From NCBI GenBank assembly GCA_029258015.1, contig JARHZT010000040.1, forward strand, positions 1 through 30,822: DNA of 30,822 bases, given 5' to 3'. The translations under genes and the position numbers were made by a program. Numbering within the stretch: position 1 is the first letter of the stretch; every line of letters starts with the position of its first letter. The stretch is from Malacoplasma sp. Its GTDB lineage: Bacteria > Bacillota_I > Bacilli_A > Mycoplasmatales > Mycoplasmoidaceae. Positions 18,566 to 27,070 of this stretch are shown here, piece by piece. The notes under the pieces are model-generated. The model was not told the origin of the DNA. It saw only the letters and a list, made by a program, of their open reading frames with translations, and searched no databases.

Positions 18566-20080
18566 TTATAACCTTTTTCTGATGCTATTGAATGCATGAT
18601 ACATATTTGACTTATTAATATCACTAAGATTTTGCTCTAAAGTATTATTAACAGTAGCATCTTTTTTTATACTATAAACCTCAATTAGTGATTTGATGTA
18701 ACTAACATATTCATTTTCTGTTAATATACCATCATCTTTTAGGTATACATATTTTTCTTCAAAGTAACTTTTTATACCTTGGCTATCGTTAAAAGTTACA
18801 TTTTGAACATATGTTGAAATATTTTTTAATGGTGATGTATATTGAATAAAATCAAAATTTTTCATAGGACCATAAATATATTCTTCATTTTCTTGTTTAA
18901 TAATACCCTCAGTGTTATATTCTTTTGTTCCTGAATTATATAAAGATAGGTCAGCGCCTTCTAATACTATTTTTTTTATTATGCTATACATATCTTCTCT
19001 ATTAGATTTAGAATTCTTATTTATTATCATTGCATCTAATGCTATCAATGTATTGTTTGGTCTTACTACCCTAAAATCAAATTGCTCATTATGAAAATGA
19101 GATTTTAATCATGTATCAAATTTTGCTTCAGGAATATTATCTCCACTTTGAAATGAATATAAGGCATCACCATTATACAAGATTGCAGCATCTGAACCTT
19201 CTTCATCAACTATATTATTTAATATAAGATTTGAATCACTATTTAATAAGAATGAATTGACTTGTGGAAAATCTTTATATAAAAGTGAATAAGTGTCTTT
19301 AAATGTTTGTATATCATATTTAATATTTTCATCATTGACACTATTTGGATCACCTGGATTAACAGTTGGGTTTTCTGTGTTTTTTGTTTGCATTAATCTT
19401 GGAATAGAATAAATAGATCTATAATCATCTATCATAGCAATTCTATTAATTTTTTTAGATGGTCCTGTATTTTTGGATGCAAATTTAATAATATCAGTTC
19501 ATTCAATATTATCTTTGTTCTCGAAATTAAATGGTTCTAGATTTTTATATGAAAACACAAAGTCTTGTAAGAAATAGGGAACACAAAATCTTAAAAGACC
19601 ACCACCAGAATTACCACCAACTTTATCCAGATTATAAATACCGCCTGTTAGAATTTTTCTTGTTTTATCGTCAAACAATGTTAATGCTTCTTCTGCATTT
19701 GTGATTGGTTTGGGTTTTCCATTTTCCATTAAAACATTGCCATTTTCATCTAATTGATTTAAACCAAATCTTTCTCATTGTATTTCTTCAAGTTGTCCTG
19801 AATTTGCAAGCTTTGCTATTAGGTAAGTAGAAGATATTGCCATATCATAGTTTCTTGAGAACTTTCTTTCTAAATCTTCATTAGTAGCAAAACTTTTTAA
19901 TGAAAAATTTCTATATTCTTGTTTTAATTCATCTATTAAATCAGTAGACATGTAGTTTTCAAAATTTGCTAAATAAATTTTTGATCCTGAATAAGAACAA
20001 GCATTTAATGCGAATGTTGATACAGACACTAAAGGAACAATGGTAGCTAACTTAAATAATTTTTTCTTTAATAACTTCAT
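18566..20080 (-). CDS. potD: Spermidine/putrescine-binding lipoprotein PotD
   Basis: One frame of 504 residues with UGA as Trp joins segments that the standard code would split in four. The N-terminus has basic residues (KLLKKKLFK), a hydrophobic stretch and a lipobox ending ALNAC with the acylated Cys at residue 28. Downstream, YLANFENYMSTDLIDELKQE is typical of PotD/PotF periplasmic-type binding proteins, where the ligand fold starts with a strand such as NWxxY. It is longer than standard PotD (about 350 residues), as is usual for mycoplasma versions. The ribosome binding site AGGAAG lies within the potC end, one base separates the potC stop and this ATG, and tsaD follows after three bases. 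The exact ligand is inferred mainly from the operon. Confidence 0.88.
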
Positions 20081-20081
20081 A

Positions 20082-20913
20082 CTATCTTCCTTTCTTTTTT
20101 GTTTTAAGAATTTTATAGAAAGACAATGCTATTGATCCAGCAATAAATAAAACAACTAATAATGCACCAAATGTAACTATTCATGCCTTAATACCTTTTG
20201 AAGATAGATATATAGCAGAAGATATAGTTGTGAAGTTACCACTCACTAATAATGTAATAACAAAATCATCAAAACTAATTGCAATAATTATCATGCTTGC
20301 TGCTATTATTGATGGCAATAAATGAGGAATTATTACTTTAAAAAATGTTCTTATTTTGCTTGCACCCAAATCATTTGAGGCATTGATTAGATTTTTATTT
20401 AATGCCAACATTTTAGGATAAATAGTAATTATTGCATATGGTGTTGTAAATGATATATGAGATATTACAACAGTAGTGTATCCATAATCTAAACCTAATG
20501 GAAGTCAGATGCTAGCAAATAATAATGTTAAACTAACTCCAGTGATGATGTCGGGTACTGATATATTTGCAGTTGAAAATGCTTTAAATACTTTATTTGT
20601 TTTCGAACTAGCATGTCACATTCCAAAACAAGTTATAACACCTATAATTATTGATATTGGAGTAACAAGTGCTGCTACTGTAAATGAATTAAATAAATTT
20701 GAAGTGAAATCATCATCTTGAAACAATCCTATTCAATTTTCTAAAGTCGGATTTGAAAAATCTAAAATAATATTACCTTTTTCACTAGAACCATTAAAAC
20801 TCAATGCAACAATAAAAAGTAATGGTAAATATATTAAAAACAAAGTAATCAACACATAACTTCTTCTTATGAATAGAAGAAAAGTTGACTTATCAAAATT
20901 TATTCTATACATT
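20082..20913 (-). CDS. potC: Polyamine ABC transporter permease PotC, apparent frameshift near the start
   Basis: The reverse frame ending at TAG 20082-20084 encodes a clear PotC permease: YVLITLFLIYLPLLFIVAL, the EAA loop (NLINASNDLGASKIRTFFKVIIP), and further membrane helices. The best start, ATG 20911-20913, has a perfect ribosome binding site GGGAG six bases upstream, but lies in another frame. That frame reads MYRINFDKSTF and then stops after 41 codons. Removing one T from the T5 run at 20880-20884 would join MYRINFDKSTF to LLFIRRSYVLI in frame, which looks like a natural PotC N-terminus. Without a shift, translation would need a TTG at 20895-20897 or a GTG at 20853-20855, neither with a ribosome binding site. 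A real mutation, a sequencing error and programmed slippage all remain possible. Confidence 0.85.
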
Positions 20914-20919
20914 AGATTC

Positions 20920-20924
20920 TCCCT
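20920..20924 (-). promoter_or_regulatory. Strong Shine-Dalgarno for potC ATG 20913
   Basis: GGGAG on the reverse strand, next to the potB stop codon (20926-20928), sits six bases before ATG 20913. It is the main reason to place the potC start there, although the potC reading frame lies one base off. Confidence 0.8.
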
Positions 20925-20925
20925 T

Positions 20926-21780
20926 TAATAATAATTTTTTATTCTTTTTATGTGCTTTAATTGCTCTAGGTATCAAAACACTAAAAGATCAAATTAAAAT
21001 AATTATTAAACACATTACTAAAGAAACTGATGAAACTCTAGCTAATGCTATTTGACTTGTAGAACCTTCTAATCCTTGGTTTAAAATATCTCCACCAATT
21101 GTTGCTCCATCATTTGAATTATTTACAAATTGGGCTACACCAGCTGATGTTAATGAAGGAAAGAATACTAATGCTAATCCACTAAAGATTGCATTTTTTG
21201 TGTATGGAATTATTACATGAAAAAATGTTTGTAATGCACTTTTTCCTAAATCCTTACTAGCTTGTAAAAGGTTTTTAGGTATTGAATTTAAGAATGCATA
21301 TATTGTTAAAATGAATACTGGTAAATTTATATAAGATAATGCAAGAATTGTATAAATATGACCATATGTACTATTTGGAGCTCCATTAATAAAATCAAAT
21401 AGAGTTTTTAAACCAACTAATTTAATCATCATACTAATTCACATTGGTGATGTTATTAATGCTATTGCTATTATCTTTAAATATGTTTTTTGTGATAAAG
21501 ATAAAAAGTAAGCAAACACATATCCAACTGTTGCACATAAAGCAGTACATGCTATTGCAATTCCGATTGATAGACCTATTTTTTCAAATATGTTTGATCC
21601 TATAAAGTTTCAATTATCTTCAACTGGAATTGTTTGTCCTGTTATAGAGTCTGTTGTTGGTGTAAATGATTTTTGAAATATCAAAACTAAAGGTATTACT
21701 ACAAAAACTAAAGTAATTATTAAATAAGGCAAAAGTTTTAAAATGTTACCTCAACTATTTTTGCTAATTAACTTTGTCAT
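20926..21780 (-). CDS. potB: Polyamine ABC transporter permease PotB
   Basis: I followed the reverse frame from ATG 21778-21780 to TAA 20926-20928: 284 residues, the usual PotB length, with UGA-Trp codons. The first membrane helix (LLPYLIITLVFVVIPLVLIF) is followed by an external loop and five more hydrophobic segments. The EAA motif that docks on the ATPase reads PKNLLQASKDLGKSALQTFF. AAGGAG precedes the start. The start overlaps the end of potA by 17 bases, and potC's ribosome binding site abuts its stop, so the genes are tightly coupled. Confidence 0.93.
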
Positions 21781-23536
21781 TTTTCTTAGCTCCTTCTTTT
21801 GCTTTTACTTTAGTTTTTCTTATTCTTTTTTTAAATTCTTGTTTAGTTAAAATCTTGAAACTATTATCTTCTTCATCGTTATCGACTTTTTTCATAATAT
21901 GCATGTCTTCATCATCTCATGTTAAGTATATTTCTTGATCTTCTTTAACTCTATTTACACTTTCTATATTAATTTGCATACCTTGATAGTCACAAATAAG
22001 CTCTCACATTAAACCTTTATAAATAGTTTCTAATACAGTAACTTTGATATTTCCCTTATCTTTTGTTGTTACATCAAAATCTTCTGGTCTTATCATTACA
22101 TTTATTTCTTCTTCTGGTTCAAATTTAGATTCATATCTTTTTTCGACTTCAAATTTCTTTCCAAAAATTTCTATAAAGTTTTTTTCTAAAAATTTACCCT
22201 GAAAGATATTTGCTTTACCTATAAAATTTGCTACTCAGTTATTTGAAGGATAATCATATATTTCAGAAGGTGTTCCAATTTGTTGAATTTTCCCATGAGA
22301 CATAACAACAACTTTATCCGAAAGTGTAAGTGCTTCTTCTTGATCATGAGTAACTAAAATAAATGTAATTCCTATTTCTTTGTGAAGGTTTTTAAGTTCA
22401 TGTTGCATTTGAACTCTAACTTTAGCATCTAATGCACTAAGAGGTTCATCTAATAATAAAATATCTGGTCTTATAACCAATGCTCTAGCTAGAGCAACTC
22501 TTTGTTGCATCCCTCCAGATAAATCTATAGGCATTTTTTTATTTTTTCCTTCTAATCCAACTATTGAAATTATCTTATTAACTTCAGTAGCTATTTCTTC
22601 ATTAGTAAGTTTTCTAGTCAGTTTCTTTTTTTCAAATCATTCTTTTTCTATATGTGGATAATTTTGTCAGTATGATATTCAGTAATCTAAATCATTTGAT
22701 TTATATGATAGATATTCTATTTCATTCTTAATAATTAGATTTCTTCTATAGTATCTTTCATATCTTAAATATTCTTGAATTAATCCATCTGATTCATTGT
22801 TATTTTTAGATTTAAAGTTTCTATCTATTTTAAAAAAGCTTAATATATTGTTAGCAAGTTCCATTCATTTAACTTTAAAAGGAATTGAACGTAATAAGTC
22901 TTTATTAAATCTTTTTTGATATTCTTCTTTTATTTTTTCGATTTTTTCATCATATTCATCTTCAGTTCAAGAGTTCACTTCTTTTAAAAGGTCATTAGAA
23001 TTTATTCTTTCTTCTAGTTTTGATATTTCTTTTAAATAATTATTTCTTTCTTTGTTTATGTCTTTTATTTTTGCTTCTGATTTTTTTAAACAGTCATTGA
23101 AATATTTTTCACAATCTTTTATATAGTTATTTTCAATATTTTCTATGGGTTTTCTTATTTCTTTTAATCCGTATGAAATATTTTTTTCTACATTCATATT
23201 TGGAAATAAAGCATAATCTTGAAAAACTGTTGCTGTAGGTCTTCTTTGTATTGGTAGGTCTTTAATATCTATTTTTTTAACTAATATTTTTCCAGAAGTT
23301 GGTAATTCAAAGCCTCCAAGCATTTTTAACAATGTTGTTTTTCCACAACCACTAGGACCAAGGATTGTTACAAACTCTCCTCTTTTAATATTTAAATTAA
23401 TTTTGTTAACAGCTGTATTGCCATCGTTGTATTGTTTTACAATATCTTTTATTTCTATAAAATTTTCTTTTGAGTCTCAGTTTATTTTTTGCGTGAACAA
23501 AGATTCACTAGGTTCTTTTTCTTCAATTTTTTTCAA
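21764..23536 (-). CDS. potA: Polyamine ABC transporter ATPase PotA with large internal insertion
   Basis: This ATPase energises polyamine import. One frame of 590 residues starts at TTG 23534-23536, chosen because GGGAG lies six bases before it and no ATG lies between the upstream stop codon and the ABC core. Walker A is GPSGCGKTT (60-68), the Q-loop Gln is at 106, signature LSGGMQQR at 339-346, Walker B ILLLDEP with D363/E364, and the switch His is in LVTHDQ. About 185 extra residues, charged and helical, separate the Q-loop from the signature; ordinary PotA has only about 95 residues between Walker A and signature, here about 280. From memory, mycoplasma PotA proteins of the MG042 type are similarly enlarged. 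The C-terminus (about 420-590) has a TOBE-like part and a Lys-rich tail. Confidence 0.93.
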
Positions 23537-23562
23537 TTTTGATCTCCCTTAATCAATAATGT

Positions 23563-25080
23563 TTATTTTTTGTTTTGATATAAAAAGTTATTAATTTGGT
23601 TTAAAGATTCAAGATTATCTTCAAAATTTTTGATAGTGAAATTTTTAGTTGATGAAAAACTGTTTTTATAATTTTGCTTATTTATATATAAGAAAGAAAA
23701 ATCATCTTGTTTAAATATTTTAAAATTCTCATTTATGTGATTTAACTCATTTTTGTATGATGAAAAACTTATTATGTTATTTAGTTCTTCTTTAATTTTG
23801 AATTCATTTATATTAAAAATCTTTGTAAAAATATTTTTGTTTATTTTATGTTTTTCAATAAACATTTTCATTGATTGATTATCTTTACAAACTAAAATAA
23901 CATCTAAATTATTTTTTTCAATTACAAACACATCTAAACTATTTTTTTCTAAATAATTTATTAGTGCTTTAGTCTGGGTATCACTAAATGATTTGGCGAA
24001 TATAAATTTCTTTTCTTTTTCGGAAAACACACAATTATTGTTTGAGGATATTAAAACAAAATTCTTATTTAAAAGAAACTGATCAAATTTTGATTTTAAT
24101 AATCAGTTAGGATAGTTACTTGCTTGTAAGAAAAATGAATATTGATTAACTATAAAGTTCCAAATTAGACTATGTCTATTGAATAAATAATCTTTTTCAA
24201 GTGCTTTTAATTTATCTATTGATAAAAAAATGGAAAGATTTTTCTTAAATTCTATAATATGTTTGTTATTGTTTATATCTTCTAAAATATCTTTTAAGAC
24301 TTTATTATTTGGATAAGACTTATTAGCTACATTTGTAAGATTTTCATTCTTTTTTGAAAAAGCATAACGATATCCAGAATTTTTGAACATATCAACATCA
24401 TTTCCGGAATCACCAAAAGCAACCATTTGATTTATATTAATTTTTGCTTTTTGTTTAACAAGATTTAATCCTGTACCTTTATTTATATTTTTATTTGTTA
24501 TTTCAATATTGAAATTAGAAGTTTTAATTATTGATAATTCTTCTGAAAGACTTTCTGTTAATGAAATGAATAATTTATTTATTTTCTTAGGACTCAATGA
24601 CATGAATAATATTTTTATTTTGTTATCTGTGAATGCTTCATGCCCCATATAACTTTTTACTTTTCCATAATTGAATTTACTAACAATTCATTTGAATGGT
24701 ATTTTTTTGCAATAAATAATATTATTTTTGATTCCATTTTCAGTATAAATTCACATTGAAGCACTAAATTTTTTTTGGAATTCTAGCAATTTATTAAATG
24801 TTTTATTTTCAATTGCTTCATAAAACATAACTTCATCATTTTTAAGATCTATTATGTAAGCACCATTAAGTGAAATTAAGTAAGAATTTTTTCTTTTAAC
24901 AAATTTTTGGATTTCATTATTGTAAATTAGGGCAGAAATGGGTCATCTACCTGTTGTCAAAACAACTTCATTTCCACTATCTAAATATTTTTTTAATGAA
25001 TTTAAATTTGATTTATCAATTTTTTTAGTTTTATTTAGCAAAGTTCCATCCAAATCAATAAAACATCATTTTTTATCCAT
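23563..25080 (-). CDS. HAD-IIB (Cof-type) phosphatase with a long unknown C-terminal domain
   Basis: One frame of 505 residues from ATG 25078-25080, with UGA as Trp. The first 275 residues are a Cof/HAD-IIB hydrolase: motif I DLDGT (9-13, nucleophile D9), motif II LTTGR, a cap domain, motif III Lys near INKGTGLNL, and motif IV GDSGND (223-228). Such enzymes dephosphorylate sugar phosphates, nucleotides or FMN; the substrate cannot be predicted. Usual length is 260-290 residues, so about 230 C-terminal residues, Asn/Lys/Phe-rich without membrane helices, are extra and unrecognised. GGGGAT precedes the start. It begins a reverse operon and lies 26 bases before potA, so it is probably transcribed with the polyamine transporter. 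Confidence 0.85.
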
Positions 25081-25133
25081 TTTTTATCCCCAAAAACCTC
25101 TAAAAATATACGATATTATATATATAAATATAA

Positions 25134-25178
25134 TAAAAAAAGTAATTAAATTTATAACACTTTTTAATTACTTTTTTA
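25134..25178. terminator. Terminator after trxA
   Basis: AAAAGTAATTAAA and TTTAATTACTTTT are complementary around a loop of about a dozen bases, with A and T runs on the flanks, so it can act on the reverse strand after trxA. It also lies just upstream of the HAD gene start region. Confidence 0.75.
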
Positions 25179-25206
25179 TAACTTTTTTTAAATATTTTTT
25201 TATCTA

Positions 25207-25533
25207 TTAATCTTGGATTTTTCTAATCTCTTTTACAATCTCTTCTTCAGGTCTGAAACCTAATATTCTAGATACTGGTTTTCCCTTTTTGAAAAAGATC
25301 ATCATCGGTACTGATGATACAGAAGAAGCCGATACAATTGTTGCTGATTCTTCATCATCTATATCTATGTCAATGAATGTTATATCAGCCATTTCTTCAG
25401 CTATTTTTTCTAAAACAGGTGCCAACATTTTACAAGGACCACATCATGTAGCTCCAAATTTTAAAACAGAAATTTCAGTTTGATTAATTAATTTGTCAAC
25501 GTTTGAGCTATTTCCTTTTTTTAAATTACTCAT
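25207..25533 (-). CDS. trxA: Thioredoxin
   Basis: This 108-residue protein is a complete thioredoxin when UGA is read as Trp. FGATWCGPCK (residues 26-35) is the active site, the cis-proline lies in SSVPMMIFFKKG, and the C-terminal helix follows. It reduces protein disulfides in the cytoplasm together with thioredoxin reductase, which is not in the window. The active-site Trp is encoded by TGA, good direct evidence for the altered code. AAAGGAAAGG lies before ATG 25531-25533. It is divergent from infC and ends at a strong hairpin. Confidence 0.97.
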
Positions 25534-25632
25534 AAACTACCTTTCCTTTAAATAATTTAGATTTTTATTTATATATTTAATTTCTAATATATATTAAATT
25601 ATAAAAAAATTAAAAAAATTTTGCTTTTTGTT

Positions 25633-25638
25633 TATAAT
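25633..25638 (+). promoter_or_regulatory. Candidate -10 of the infC operon
   Basis: TATAAT, preceded by TTTTTGTT, would start a leader of about 175 bases before the infC ATG. No clear -35 element is seen at the standard distance. Confidence 0.5.
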
Positions 25639-25644
25639 TATCTA

Positions 25645-25790
25645 TGTATAAAGAAAGTAGTTTTAAACTCACCTGATTTCTCTGTTGAAGAAGTAGGTTA
25701 ATGGCTTATGACATGATAAGAAACAATATATTATTATAATTGTTTGCCTGAGTAAAACATATTTTCTGTTGTATTGAAAATATGTTTTTT
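25645..25790 (+). promoter_or_regulatory. infC leader with terminator/attenuator hairpin
   Basis: The leader between the candidate promoter and infC contains a perfect 13-bp stem AAAACATATTTTC / GAAAATATGTTTT (25754-25766 and 25776-25788) followed by a T run, which is a Rho-independent terminator upstream of the first gene. The preceding segment (about 25660-25745) is less AT-rich and could fold into alternative structures. In Firmicutes the infC-rpmI-rplT operon is controlled by L20 binding to its leader with premature termination; this element probably does the same, but the L20-binding fold was not confirmed. Confidence 0.65.
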
Positions 25791-25821
25791 CTTTATACAA
25801 ATTTTTATTTATAGGAAATAT

Positions 25822-26337
25822 ATGAAAAATAAATTTGTTTTAAATGAGCAAATAAGAGAAAAAAGAATGCTAGTCATTGATGGTGATGGCAATCGTTTAG
25901 GTGAAATGTCTAAGGCTGAAGCTTTGGAAACAGCTCAAAGCCAAGGAATGGATTTAGTTTTATTTTCAAGTGGTGATAAACCGATAGCAAAAATTATTGA
26001 TTATGGTAAATTTGTTTATGAAAATAAAAAGAAAGCTAAAGAAAATAAGAAAAATCAAGTTCAAGTAAAAAATAAAGAAATAAAAGTTAAACCACAAATA
26101 GGTGATCATGACCTAAATGTTAGAGTTGAAAATGCTAAAAAATGATTAGAAAGTGGATACAGAATTAGATTTGTAGTCTTAGCTTATGGAAGAATTGCAA
26201 CTAAATTAAATCAAGTTGAAGAAGTTTATCAAAAATTCATAAAACTGGTTGGTGACAGTGCAATAGTACAACAACCATTAAAAAAAGCTAATAATGTACA
26301 ATATGAATCTTTTCTAATTCCAAACAATAAGAAATAG
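25822..26337 (+). CDS. infC: Translation initiation factor IF-3
   Basis: IF-3 binds the 30S subunit and checks the start codon. The protein has 171 residues with a UGA-Trp in the middle. The N-terminal domain has LNEQIREKRMLVIDGDGNRLGEMSKAEAL (7-35, read in parts), followed by a Lys-rich linker (KKKAKENKKNQVQVKNKEIK). The C-terminal domain begins KPQIGDHDLNVRVENAKKWL and is complete. ATG 25822 with upstream AGGAAA is chosen; an in-frame ATG at 25774 lies inside the terminator hairpin and would add 16 non-conserved hydrophobic residues. infC leads the rpmI-rplT operon. Confidence 0.96.
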
Positions 26338-26345
26338 GAGAAAAT

Positions 26346-26543
26346 ATGAAAGTCAAACAAAAAACAAAAAAATCTGTTTCTAAACGTATGACATTAACTG
26401 GAAGTGGAAAATTAAAAAGAAAACAAGCATTTAGATCTCACTTAGCTCACAACAAAACTACAAAACAAAAAAGACATTCTAGAAAAGATAGAGTACTTTC
26501 AAGTGCTGACTCTGGAAGATACAAACAATTAATTTCTAAATAA
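26346..26543 (+). CDS. rpmI: 50S ribosomal protein L35
   Basis: L35 has 65 residues, strongly basic, with the family start KVKQKTKKSVSKRMTLTGSG and the typical HNKTTKQKRHSRK. AGGAG lies at 26336-26340, overlapping the infC stop codon, so expression is coupled to infC. rplT follows 38 bases later. Confidence 0.97.
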   Translation: MKVKQKTKKSVSKRMTLTGSGKLKRKQAFRSHLAHNKTTKQKRHSRKDRVLSSADSGRYKQLISK

Positions 26544-26581
26544 ATAAAATTTTTAATAATAGATATAGGTAGGTAATTGAA

Positions 26582-26929
26582 ATGAGAGCAACATCTGGAC
26601 CAAATACTAGAAGAAGAAGAAAAAGATGACTGAAAAAAGCTGAGGGTACATGAGGAATAAATCATGTTTCTTATAGAAATGCTAAACAAACTGTAATGCA
26701 ATCAGCAAAATATGCTTACAGAGATAGAAAAAACAAAAAAAGAGATTTTAGAAAACTTTGAATAGCTAGAATTAATGCTGCTGTTAGAAAAGAAGATTAC
26801 ACTTATTCAGCATTTATGGCTAAATTAAAACAACAAAACATTCAAATTAATAGAAAAATGCTTTCTGAAATGGCTATCCACAACCCAGAAGAATTCAAAA
26901 AATTTGTTAATTCTGTAATGTTGAAGTAA
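26582..26929 (+). CDS. rplT: 50S ribosomal protein L20
   Basis: This 115-residue gene contains several UGA-Trp codons, so no long frame appears under the standard code. TRRRRKRWLKKAEGTWG near the N-terminus, SAKYAYRDRKNKKRDFRKLW and ARINAAVRKED are classical L20 segments; the C-terminal globular domain is complete. L20 is an early 23S rRNA assembly protein and in Firmicutes also represses its own operon through the infC leader. It is the last gene of infC-rpmI-rplT and is followed by a terminator. Confidence 0.97.
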
Positions 26930-26932
26930 TTT

Positions 26933-26968
26933 AAAAAAAGAATGTAGCAAATCTACATTATTTTTTTT
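26933..26968 (+). terminator. Terminator of the infC-rpmI-rplT operon
   Basis: AATGTAG / CTACATT (26941-26947 and 26953-26959) with loop CAAAT is flanked by A7 on the left and T8 on the right, which extends the stem and supplies the U run. Confidence 0.9.
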
Positions 26969-26972
26969 ATGT

Positions 26973-27058
26973 TATAATACATTTATTTTTTAAATTTGTT
27001 AACATATTAATGAATTTTCATTTAATATAATTATATTGTTGAATTTAATAAACAATAT
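26973..27058 (+). promoter_or_regulatory. ftsZ upstream region with two TATAAT elements and a leader hairpin
   Basis: TATAAT occurs at 26973-26978 and 27026-27031, both candidate -10 boxes. ATATTGTT (27033-27040) and AACAATAT (27051-27058) form an eight-pair inverted repeat ending three bases before the ribosome binding site AGGGG (27061-27065). Such a hairpin could be an operator or modulate translation; this is inference. Confidence 0.4.
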
Positions 27059-27070
27059 TTAGGGGATAAA

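Noticed and set aside
18566..20080. The potD region looks like several broken fragments under the standard code.
   Set aside because: All fragments are in the same frame and separated only by TGA codons, which encode Trp here; it is one intact gene. The same applies to thiI, ftsA, the DHH gene, deoA, the phosphomutase, potA, the HAD gene and ftsZ.
24938..25210. Forward open frame opposite the HAD gene and trxA terminator.
   Set aside because: It is antisense to conserved HAD motifs, lacks a ribosome binding site, and its end is poly-Phe from T-rich terminator sequence.
25774..25821. Earlier in-frame ATG for infC at 25774.
   Set aside because: It lies within the terminator hairpin and has no ribosome binding site; ATG 25822 fits the family start.
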